A stretch of DNA of 64,000 nt. Origin: Clostridiales bacterium. GTDB taxonomy: Bacteria; Bacillota; Clostridia; Christensenellales; CAG-138. Below are positions 48,749 to 56,438 of this stretch, piece by piece (within the stretch, counting starts at the first letter, position 1; every line of letters begins with the position of its first letter). The stretch lies in the NCBI GenBank assembly GCA_004554165.1, contig SFNQ01000008.1, positions 1 to 64,000 on the forward strand. The letters are read 5' to 3'. Made by a program: the position numbers and the translations under genes. The notes below the pieces were generated by a model. That model was given only the letters and a program-made list of their open reading frames with translations. It did not search any database and was not told the origin of the DNA.

Positions 48749-51397
48749 TTATTCTTCCGCCAGATCCGCGCGGCGCTGCCTGAGCTTTTCCAGCATCTCC
48801 TGCGCGACGGCCAGTTTGCGCCGCTCCTCCTCGACCACGGCCGCCGGCGCCTTGCTCACAAAGCGCTCGTTGGCCAGCTTGCCCCTTGCCCGGTCAATCT
48901 CGCCCTGCACGCGCTCAATCTCCTTCTCCACGCGCGCGCGCTCCTTGTCGAGGTCAACCAGCGAAGCCAGCGGAATATAGACGTCAGCAGCGGCGCAGGT
49001 CAGGCGCACATCGTTCCTGTTGATGCCCGCCGCATCCGTCGTCACCACGGCGTCCTCCGCGCCCGCGAGGCGGAGCAGATACGGCATGATGGACTGAAGC
49101 GCCCCGGCGGCCGCTTCCTGCGCCACAAGACGCATGCTGATTCTCTGGGCCGGCGGCACCTTCATCTCAGCGCGCAGGTTGCGAATTCCGCGAACGATCT
49201 CCATGGCCGCCTCCATCTGCGCAGCCTCACTTTCAAAGGCATAACAGGCCTGCGGCTTCGGCCACGCCGTGCGCATGATGGTTTCCTCATGCACCGGCAG
49301 CTTCTGATACAGCTCCTCCGTGATGAAGGGCATGAAGGGATGCAGCAGCTTCATCGACTGCCCCAGCACGAAGGCGAGAACGTCCGCCACCGTCTGCTTC
49401 GCCGCAGCGTCCCCGCCGTACAGGCGCGGCTTTGCCATCTCAATATACCAGTCGCAAAACTCCGTCCAGATGAAATCATAGATTTTCTGCGCCGCCAGGC
49501 CAAGCTCAAAGCCGTCCAGATTGGCGGTCACCTGAGCCGTAACGTCGTTCAGGCGGTGCAGAATCCACTTGTCTGCGATATCCAGAGATTCCAGCGCCGG
49601 CTCAGGCCGCGGCGCCGCGCCAGCCTCTTCCAGACTCATCAGCACAAAGCGGGCGGCATTATAGACCTTGTTGCAGAAGTTTCGCGCGGCCTCCACCTTT
49701 TCCCAGTAGAAGCGCATATCGTTGCCTGCGGAGTTGCCGGTCAGCAGCGAAAAGCGCAGGGAATCGGCGCCGTACTTTTCGATCACCTCCAGCGGATCGA
49801 TGCCGTTGCCCAGGGATTTTGACATTTTCCTGCCCTGGCTGTCGCGGACGATGCCATGCACATACACCGTATCGAAGGGCCGCTGCTTCATCACCTCTTC
49901 CCCGAACACGATCATGCGCGCCACCCAGAAGAAGATGATATCGTAGCCCGTCACCAGCGTGGAGGTGGGGTAAAAATACTTGAGCTCTTCCGTCTCCTCC
50001 GGATACCCCAGCGTGGAGAACGGCCACATGCCGGAGCTGAACCAGGTATCCAGCACATCCTCATCCTGATGCACGGCGCCGCCGCACTTCGGGCAGCAGT
50101 CCGGCGCGCTGGCCTGCACAATCGTTTCGCCGCAGCTGTCGCAATAATAGGCCGGGATGCGGTGCCCCCACCAGAGCTGCCGGGAAATGCACCAGTCGCG
50201 GATATTCTCCATCCAGTTGAAATAGGTCTTGTCAAAGCGCTCCGGCACAAAGCGGATTTCTCCGCTGCGCACGGCCTCGATGGCGGGCTTTGCCAGCGGC
50301 TTCATGTCCACAAACCACTGCTTGGACACGATGGATTCGATCGTGGTATGGCAGCGGTAGCAGGTGCCGACATTGTGGGCATAGGGCTCGACCCTGACCA
50401 GCGCGCCGCAGGCCTCCAGATCGGCCACCAGCGCCTTGCGGCAGGCAAAGCGGTCCAGCCCCTCGTATTTGCCGCCCAGCTCGTTGATATGCCCGTCGTC
50501 GGTAAACACGCGCATGACGGGCAGGCCCGCCCGCCTGCCAACCTCAAAATCGTTGGGGTCGTGGCCCGGCGTGATCTTGACCGCGCCCGTGCCAAACTCC
50601 ATCTCGCAGTATTCGTCCGCAACGATGGGAATTTCGCGTCCCACCACGGGGATCACGACGGTCTTTCCGATAATCTCCTGATAGCGCGGGTCGTCCGGGT
50701 GTACCGCAATGGCCGTGTCGCCCAGCATGGTTTCCGGGCGCGTCGTGGCCACCGTGATGGAATAGCTGCCGTCCGGCGCATCGTAGCGCACATGCCAGAG
50801 GAAGCTGTTCTGCTCCTCATATTCCACCTCTGCGTCGGAAAGCGCCGTTTTGCACTCCGGGCACCAGTTGATGATGCGGTCGCCGCGGTAAATCAGTCCC
50901 TTGTGATACAGCTCCACAAACACCTTGATGACGGCGCGGTTGCAGCCCGCGTCCATGGTAAAGCGCTCCCGCTGCCAGTCGCAGGAGGAGCCCAGCTTTC
51001 TGAGCTGCCTGACGATGGTGCTGCCGTATTCCTCACGCCAGTCCCAGGCCCGCTTTAAGAAGGCTTCACGGCCGATGTCCTGCTTTGTAATGCCCTCCCT
51101 GGCCATCTCCTCAACGATTTTGACCTCCGTTGCAATGGAGGCGTGATCCGTGCCGGGCAGCCACAGCGCCTCATAACCGGACATGCGTTTATAGCGCGTC
51201 AGGGTATCCTGCAAGGCGTTGTCCAGCGCATGCCCCATATGCAGCTTGCCCGTAATATTCGGCGGCGGGATCACGATGCAGTAGGGTTCCTTTTCCGGGT
51301 TCGGCTTTGCGTGAAAGTAGCCCTTTCTCTCCCAAAGCTTGTAGAGGCGGGATTCCACGGAGGCGGGATCGTATGTTTTTTCCATTTGCAGTGCCAT
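48749..51397 (-). CDS. valS: Valyl-tRNA synthetase
   Basis: 882 residues from the ATG at 51397 (GGAGAAG 8 bases upstream); the frame stays open into the T-box leader, which is not translated. Class Ia synthetase: HIGH-type motif in NITGKLHMGHALDN, editing domain with TTRPETMLGDTAIAVHP, KMSKS in GRKMSKSLGNGIDP, and a C-terminal coiled-coil arm (about residues 815-882). It charges tRNA-Val and edits Thr-tRNA-Val. Expression is controlled by the T-box leader with a GTC specifier. A GC-rich hairpin (AGCCTGCGG / CCGCAGGCT, 48698-48737) follows the stop and may end the transcript. Confidence 0.98.
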   Translation of the reverse strand: MALQMEKTYDPASVESRLYKLWERKGYFHAKPNPEKEPYCIVIPPPNITGKLHMGHALDNALQDTLTRYKRMSGYEALWLPGTDHASIATEVKIVEEMAREGITKQDIGREAFLKRAWDWREEYGSTIVRQLRKLGSSCDWQRERFTMDAGCNRAVIKVFVELYHKGLIYRGDRIINWCPECKTALSDAEVEYEEQNSFLWHVRYDAPDGSYSITVATTRPETMLGDTAIAVHPDDPRYQEIIGKTVVIPVVGREIPIVADEYCEMEFGTGAVKITPGHDPNDFEVGRRAGLPVMRVFTDDGHINELGGKYEGLDRFACRKALVADLEACGALVRVEPYAHNVGTCYRCHTTIESIVSKQWFVDMKPLAKPAIEAVRSGEIRFVPERFDKTYFNWMENIRDWCISRQLWWGHRIPAYYCDSCGETIVQASAPDCCPKCGGAVHQDEDVLDTWFSSGMWPFSTLGYPEETEELKYFYPTSTLVTGYDIIFFWVARMIVFGEEVMKQRPFDTVYVHGIVRDSQGRKMSKSLGNGIDPLEVIEKYGADSLRFSLLTGNSAGNDMRFYWEKVEAARNFCNKVYNAARFVLMSLEEAGAAPRPEPALESLDIADKWILHRLNDVTAQVTANLDGFELGLAAQKIYDFIWTEFCDWYIEMAKPRLYGGDAAAKQTVADVLAFVLGQSMKLLHPFMPFITEELYQKLPVHEETIMRTAWPKPQACYAFESEAAQMEAAMEIVRGIRNLRAEMKVPPAQRISMRLVAQEAAAGALQSIMPYLLRLAGAEDAVVTTDAAGINRNDVRLTCAAADVYIPLASLVDLDKERARVEKEIERVQGEIDRARGKLANERFVSKAPAAVVEEERRKLAVAQEMLEKLRQRRADLAEE

Positions 51398-51417
51398 AGC
51401 GTACTTCTCCTCAAACG

Positions 51418-51680
51418 AAATAGCGCCCGTTTCGTCAAAGGACGAAACGGGCGCTCGCGGTACCACCTTTGTTGAACGGCACGGAACTCAGCCCTGCCGC
51501 TCCTCTTTCTGCTGCCTTAACGCGGCCAACGTGCGGCGCTAAAGGATCCGTTCACGCCGCATGCTCCAAAGCGACCTTCCGCACCCGAGCGCCTCCGGTT
51601 CTTTCAGCCAGGGAACCGGCTCTCTGCCGCGCCGAACGATGCGTACTCCTCTTTTTCATCGCAAATCCATATCGATTCTG
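51418..51680 (-). ncRNA. T-box riboswitch leader of valS (Val specifier GTC)
   Basis: On the minus strand the T-box sequence AAGGTGGTACCGCG occupies 51456-51469. It is followed by a terminator hairpin whose 15-bp arms (AGCGCCCGTTTCGTC, 51441-51455 and 51422-51436) enclose a 4-nt loop. Upstream, stem I contains AGAGAGCCGG and a specifier-loop segment GGAAGGTCGC in which GTC (51573-51575), a valine codon, is the likely specifier. Uncharged tRNA-Val should pair with it and with the T-box bulge to favour the antiterminator and switch valS on. Exact 5' boundary is set by the promoter. Confidence 0.93.
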
Positions 51681-51685
51681 AACAC

Positions 51686-51715
51686 AGTTTACCGCAAACT
51701 GCGGCCTTCTGTCAA
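51686..51715 (-). promoter_or_regulatory. Promoter of the valS T-box transcript
   Basis: Minus strand: TTGACA (51710-51715), 18 bases, TAAACT (51686-51691). It touches the stop codon of the DUF885 gene upstream. Confidence 0.75.
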
Positions 51716-53590
51716 CTATTCCAGCACTCTGGCGTCCGCCCACTCGTCCATCCGCTCCTGAATCAGGTTGAAATAGGCGGGGCCATAGTCGAGATACTGC
51801 TGCAAAACCTCCTGCTGCAAATACGCCTCTCCGAGCAGCTCGCTCATGCCGCGCATCATCTCGGAAAGCTGCGCGTAGCCGATTGCATAGCGCAGCGTGC
51901 CATAGGGCGCGTTGACGGCCAGCCTGAAATACAGGTCGGCATGGGCGGCGTCGCCAAGGCCGTACTGGTTCAGGTATTCCTGCACATCGTCGCGCTCATA
52001 GCCATAATAGTTGACATAAATGCTCACCACGGAGGGCAGGATGGCGCTTGAAAGCATACTGTTGCAAAATGCGAACATGGCGGCATTCTGATCATACCTG
52101 GTCTGCTCCAGAATGATCCATTCCTCCGCCATCTGCGCCCAGCCTTCCGCATAGCCGCCAAAGGTCAGCGCCTGCTGCGTCAGCCCAAGCCCCTCGATGG
52201 AGCGCTGGTAAAGATACTGGCACAGATGTCCGGGATACCCCTCGTGCGCCAACGTCAGCAGGAGGGTATTGTCCTCCTGTCGGGGATTGAGCAGAAGGGT
52301 ATGCGCTTTTTCAGCATCCAGAGGAGGTATGACATAGGCTGCCGCGCCCATTCTCTCCCCCATCTCCCGGGGAATCTCCCGCAGCGTCAGGCTATGCTCC
52401 GGGAGCTGTGGCAGCAGGTTTTTCGACAGCGTTTCCAGGTATGCCATATCCTTTTTTGCGGAGCCTGCGCTGATCTTCAGCTTGCCCGAAGCGACGGAGG
52501 CGTCCTCGGCGTAGATCGTCTGCATGGTGATAAACATATCCTGCATGGCGGGTTCCAGCAGCGCCAGCGCGTCCTCCGGCGTCAGCAGTGTGGAGCTCTC
52601 CTCCTGCAAGCGCAGCGCATAGTAAGCGATGGCCTCCTCGCCTCCCGCATAGGCCCCCTCCATGGGCCGGCAGGTCGCGGCAAGCGCCTGCAAGCCATCC
52701 CGCAGCATTGTGAAGGCGGGCACGAGGCTGTTTTCAACGGCCTCGGCGTTCTGCTGCCGGTACTCGTTCCGCTCCGAACGGCTGAGTCCCTCCATGGCAT
52801 CCACGGCGTCGTCAAACGCGGCGAACAGAAAGAAGTCCTTCCCGTGATGAATGACCGTATTGCAGTCGGAGATCACTGCGCTCAGCGCCTCCTCCGTCAT
52901 GAACAGGCCCCGCTCGGAACGGAGCTTCTCATAGGCCAGCACCTCTGAAAAGTAGCGCGGCGTATCCGCCATCAGCGCAAGGTAGCGCTGGATATCCTCC
53001 GCCGTTTCCAGACGGCAGAGCGCAAGGGCCAGCGGAAGCTGCACCTGCACGCCGGCGCTCTGCTCCAGAGGCTCATAATAGCCAAAATAGGCGCCCTTGC
53101 CGCTTTCCAGCTGGAGATACTGCTCCAGAACATCATAGGAAAGCTGATCCCGCGCGGCAAGCAGTTCCCGGTCAATGGCATGCAGCGCTTCGAGAAAGGC
53201 CGCAGCCTGCGCGGCGTCCTCCGCCGCAGCCGCTTCGGACAGCGACCCCCAGGTATACTGCTCCGGCGCAAGGCTTATGCCATAGGTTTCGGGCGAAGTA
53301 AGCAGGCGGTGCAGGGTATACCCGTCGCTTGTGGCAAAGGCCCGGAACACGTCCGTATCCAGCGCGTGGAACAGGCGCGCCGCCTCCTGGGCATCCCCCT
53401 TGGGCTCCGGCGTTTCAATGGGCTCCGGCGTGCGCTGTTCGGCCGTTGCGGCGGGTTCCGCGGTGGCAAGCAGGGCAGGCGCAGCGGGGCTGCTCTCCGG
53501 CCGCCCGGTCTGCACGCAGCCCGAAAACATGCCTGCGGCAAGCAGGAACGCCAGCAGCAAGGCGGTGAATCTCGCGCGCTGTTGCTTCAT
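51716..53590 (-). CDS. DUF885-family lipoprotein, putative metallopeptidase
   Basis: 624 residues. A lipoprotein signal peptide (basic start, hydrophobic ALLLAFLLAAG, lipobox FSGC with Cys near residue 25) is followed by a Pro/Thr/Glu-rich linker (to about residue 63), so the protein sits on the outer face of the membrane. The DUF885 domain contains LAHEGYPGHLCQY, an HExxxH-like zinc motif, and GGYAEGWAQMAEEW, with the further acidic residue of this peptidase-like family. Substrate is unknown; carboxypeptidase-like action on peptides is a guess from distant relatives. It starts 39 bases after the rluD-type gene. AAAGGATGGAG precedes the ATG. Confidence 0.9.
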   Translation of the reverse strand: MKQQRARFTALLLAFLLAAGMFSGCVQTGRPESSPAAPALLATAEPAATAEQRTPEPIETPEPKGDAQEAARLFHALDTDVFRAFATSDGYTLHRLLTSPETYGISLAPEQYTWGSLSEAAAAEDAAQAAAFLEALHAIDRELLAARDQLSYDVLEQYLQLESGKGAYFGYYEPLEQSAGVQVQLPLALALCRLETAEDIQRYLALMADTPRYFSEVLAYEKLRSERGLFMTEEALSAVISDCNTVIHHGKDFFLFAAFDDAVDAMEGLSRSERNEYRQQNAEAVENSLVPAFTMLRDGLQALAATCRPMEGAYAGGEEAIAYYALRLQEESSTLLTPEDALALLEPAMQDMFITMQTIYAEDASVASGKLKISAGSAKKDMAYLETLSKNLLPQLPEHSLTLREIPREMGERMGAAAYVIPPLDAEKAHTLLLNPRQEDNTLLLTLAHEGYPGHLCQYLYQRSIEGLGLTQQALTFGGYAEGWAQMAEEWIILEQTRYDQNAAMFAFCNSMLSSAILPSVVSIYVNYYGYERDDVQEYLNQYGLGDAAHADLYFRLAVNAPYGTLRYAIGYAQLSEMMRGMSELLGEAYLQQEVLQQYLDYGPAYFNLIQERMDEWADARVLE

Positions 53591-53629
53591 AGTGACACTC
53601 CATCCTTTCCTCTGCGCCCTTTCGCGCCG

Positions 53630-54565
53630 TCATTCATACAATCGTCTGAGAACATCCGAATCCGCAGCGGCGCATCCGAGTTTTTGCAGCGCTTTGCAAA
53701 AATACTCCGGCAAGGGGGCGGTAAAGCACATCCTGTCGCCGCTCTCCGGGTGGATAAAGTGCAGGCGAAACCCGTGCAGCGCCTGCCCCGCAAGCCCAAG
53801 CTGCGGTTTTTTCGCGCCGTAGACGGTATCGCCGGTTACGGGATGATGAATCGAAGCCATGTGGACCCGTATCTGATGCGTTCGCCCCGTCTCAAGCCGC
53901 AGGTGCAGCAGAGTATGCGTTTGAAACCGCGCCACCACGCGCCAGTGGGTGACCGCCTCCCTGCCGCCCGCTACGACGGCCATGCATTTGCGGTCCTTGG
54001 GGTGCCGGCCGATGGGCGCGTCCACAGTCCCCGCGTCCTCCCGGAGATTTCCGTCCACCAGCGCCAGATATTCCCTGCCCGCCTCGTGAGTCTGAAACTG
54101 CTGCGACAGCGCCTGGTGCGCAGCGTCGTTCTTTGCTACCACAAGGAGCCCCGAGGTCATCCGGTCGATGCGGTGGACAATGCCGGGCCGCTCCACCCCG
54201 CCAATGGTGGAAAGGCTGCCGAGATGGTGCAGGAGCGCGTTGACCAGCGTTCCGCCGGCATGGCCCGGCGCGGGATGCACCACCATTCCCTGCGGCTTGT
54301 TGACCACGCAGAGCGCCGCATCCTCATAGACGATGTCCAGCGGGATCTCCTCCGCCGACACCCCCGAGGGCTCCGGCTCCGGCGGAAGAATCTCGATGCG
54401 CTCTCCGGCGGAGACCAGATGATTCTTGTTTACGACGCGCCCGTTGACGGTAACGGCGCCGCTTTTGAGCAAGGACTGAATCCGGCTTCTGGAATACGCC
54501 GTGGCGGATGCGAGAAACACATCCAGCCGCACGCCGCCCCGCTCCGCAAGGATTTCAATCGGCAT
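53630..54565 (-). CDS. rluD: RluD-type 23S rRNA pseudouridine synthase
   Basis: 311 residues from the ATG at 54565 (AGAGGA upstream), overlapping lspA by 11 bases; the longer frame upstream is antisense-like out-of-frame lspA. S4 domain (about 12-75: RLDVFLASATAYSRSRIQSL) and catalytic domain with GIVHRIDRMTSGLLVVAKND (catalytic Asp), PLDIVYEDAALCVVNKPQGM and LETGRTHQIRVHMASIHHPV. This is the classic RluD type, and the lspA-rluD order is common in Firmicutes (YlyB). It probably modifies uridines of 23S rRNA helix 69. Confidence 0.94.
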   Translation of the reverse strand: MPIEILAERGGVRLDVFLASATAYSRSRIQSLLKSGAVTVNGRVVNKNHLVSAGERIEILPPEPEPSGVSAEEIPLDIVYEDAALCVVNKPQGMVVHPAPGHAGGTLVNALLHHLGSLSTIGGVERPGIVHRIDRMTSGLLVVAKNDAAHQALSQQFQTHEAGREYLALVDGNLREDAGTVDAPIGRHPKDRKCMAVVAGGREAVTHWRVVARFQTHTLLHLRLETGRTHQIRVHMASIHHPVTGDTVYGAKKPQLGLAGQALHGFRLHFIHPESGDRMCFTAPLPEYFCKALQKLGCAAADSDVLRRLYE

Positions 54566-55157
54566 CGGAATCCTCTTCCGCTCCTGCTTCCGCCGCCCGC
54601 TGCGTTTCCGCCGCGGCCGCTTCCTCCAGGGATGCCTCCGGACCGGCAGCTGGCGCTTTCTCCAGTCTTTCCTCTCCCCCTGCTTTCCTGCTCTCCAGCA
54701 CGGAGAAAACCGATCCCTTTTTTGAGAACAGAACGTCGATGACCAGCAGTGCCGCACCGATGCACACCGCGCTGTCGGCCACGTTGAACACGGGGAAGTT
54801 GATCAGCGAAAAATTCAGCATATCCCGCACATAGCCCAGAATCACCCGGTCGATCAGGTTGCCGGCCGCGCCCGCAATCAGCAGCGACAGGCAGACCCGG
54901 GCCAGACGGCCAAGCTCCCTGCGCTTTTTCGCAAGAAGCGCCAGCATGAGCGAGCAGACGATCACCGTTATGACGATAAAAAACGCTCTGCCGCCGGAAA
55001 ACATGCCCCAGGCCGCGCCGGTATTGTGTACGTTGGTAAATTCAAACACGCCCTCCCAGAGCGGATAGGACGCGCCGAGCGGCAAAAAGCGCTCGGTCAG
55101 ATATTTTGTGAGCTGATCCCCGATCAGGATCAGCACGATCAGACTGGTTTCCAGCAA
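54555..55157 (-). CDS. lspA: Lipoprotein signal peptidase (signal peptidase II) with acidic tail
   Basis: 200 residues, about 40 more than usual. Four membrane spans; catalytic aspartates in AGNLIDRVILGYVRD and FNVADSAVCIGA; other conserved stretches are IGDQLTKYL and NTGAAWGMF. It cleaves lipoprotein signal peptides, such as that of the DUF885 protein in the same gene run. After the last span there is an Ala/Glu-rich C-terminal extension (about residues 155-200, for example EERLEKAPAAGPEASLEEAA), unusual for the family, which also produces the overlap with rluD. Confidence 0.95.
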   Translation of the reverse strand: MLETSLIVLILIGDQLTKYLTERFLPLGASYPLWEGVFEFTNVHNTGAAWGMFSGGRAFFIVITVIVCSLMLALLAKKRRELGRLARVCLSLLIAGAAGNLIDRVILGYVRDMLNFSLINFPVFNVADSAVCIGAALLVIDVLFSKKGSVFSVLESRKAGGEERLEKAPAAGPEASLEEAAAAETQRAAEAGAEEDSDAD

Positions 55158-55212
55158 GGCTTACTTCCTTTCCAAGGCGTTTTTTCTGCAAGTATACCAT
55201 CGACACACCCAT

Positions 55213-55809
55213 TCAGGCAACCGTATCCGCGCCGAACAGCTCCGGGTAAAGGGCGATATATTTTTCATACGCCGTGGTCACCTTTTCAAGATAGCGCTCC
55301 GTTTCCGGGAAGGGAATTTTGTGCAGCTGGCCCTCCGCCGCGTAAGCCGGGTCGGCAAGCCAGTTTTCCACGCTTCCGTGCCCGGCGTTGTAGGCGGCGA
55401 TGATGGCCGTGCGGTTCCCCTCCAGGCGGCGCGTTAAAAAATCCAGATACCAGCAGGCAAAACGGATGTTCGTTTCGGGGTCGAACAGCTGCTCCTGCCG
55501 ATAGCTGTCGTCCAGGCCCAGCTTGTGCGCAATCCATGCGCCGGTGTCCGGCATGATCTGCATCAGGCCGATCGCTCCCTTTTTGCTGACGGCGTCCGGA
55601 TCGTTGCTGCTCTCGCAGCGCATGATGGCCGTAACCAGATAGGGATCCAGCGCATACTCCGCGGCATACCTTGCGATCAGCTCCGTATAGGCGATATGGT
55701 AGTTTTCAAGATCCCGCTCATGCGCCAGCCGTTCGCTGACGAAATAGCCGCCCATGGCAAGCGCGGCCAGCAGAATCAGGCAAGCGAGAATAATGTTTGC
55801 TGTCTTCAT
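55213..55809 (-). CDS. Membrane-anchored lytic transglycosylase (SLT family)
   Basis: 198 residues. N-terminal anchor (about residues 5-24: NIILACLILLAALAMGGYFV) and an SLT domain with the catalytic Glu in IMRCESSNDPDAVSKKGAIG (ES motif), GLMQIMPDTG, the NIRFACWYLDFL segment and AAYNAGHGSVENWL. It cuts peptidoglycan glycan strands with formation of 1,6-anhydro-MurNAc, on the outside of the membrane. Its ATG overlaps coaE's stop by four bases. Confidence 0.94.
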   Translation of the reverse strand: MKTANIILACLILLAALAMGGYFVSERLAHERDLENYHIAYTELIARYAAEYALDPYLVTAIMRCESSNDPDAVSKKGAIGLMQIMPDTGAWIAHKLGLDDSYRQEQLFDPETNIRFACWYLDFLTRRLEGNRTAIIAAYNAGHGSVENWLADPAYAAEGQLHKIPFPETERYLEKVTTAYEKYIALYPELFGADTVA

Positions 55810-56438
55810 AAAGCCGTATTCTCCCGCAGGGCAGCATAAACGCGATCCACCTGCGCATAGAGCGCGTCAAGACCGCCGCTGTTGTCGATGACGTAATCCG
55901 CCCGCGCCATCTGCTCCCGCTGGCTGATCTGGGACCGGATGCGCGCGCGCGCCGCTTCCTCGCTCATTCCGCTGCGGCGGCAGATCCGCGCAATGCGCAG
56001 CGCATCCTCCGCCACGACGACGACGTTTGCGTCCATCCGCCGGTCCGCGCCACACTCGAAGAGCAGAGGAACATCGAACACCACAAGCCCGTTTTCCTCC
56101 CGGCGCAGAATCCTTTCGCAGGCGGCGAACATGGTGTTCAGCACATAGGGATGCACGATGGCGTTGAACCTTTGGCGCGCCGCTTCATCGGAAAAGATGC
56201 GCGCAGCCACCGCCGGGCGGTCGATCTCTCCATCCTCTTTTACGATTTCCGGCCCGAACAGCGCAAGGGCCTCTCCATAGCAGGCCCCATCCCGCGCCAG
56301 CGCGGCGCGGGAAATGGCGTCCGCATCGATCACATGCGCACCCAGCGCCGCAAGGCGGGCCGCAACGGTGGATTTTCCGGCGCCGATGCCGCCCGTCAGC
56401 CCGATCTTTCCGCCCTTTTCCCCGCTACTTTGTCTCAT
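55806..56438 (-). CDS. coaE: Dephospho-CoA kinase
   Basis: 210 residues from the ATG at 56438, which overlaps the end of polA by 14 bases; no clear ribosome binding site is seen, so coupling to polA is likely. P-loop LTGGIGAGKSTVAARL, VIDADAISR, FDVPLLFECG and the lid region RIARICRRSGMSEEAARARI, shown in part as SGMSEEAARARI, are typical. It phosphorylates dephospho-CoA, the final step of CoA synthesis. The polA-coaE-slt order is widespread in Clostridia. Confidence 0.95.
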   Translation of the reverse strand: MRQSSGEKGGKIGLTGGIGAGKSTVAARLAALGAHVIDADAISRAALARDGACYGEALALFGPEIVKEDGEIDRPAVAARIFSDEAARQRFNAIVHPYVLNTMFAACERILRREENGLVVFDVPLLFECGADRRMDANVVVVAEDALRIARICRRSGMSEEAARARIRSQISQREQMARADYVIDNSGGLDALYAQVDRVYAALRENTAL

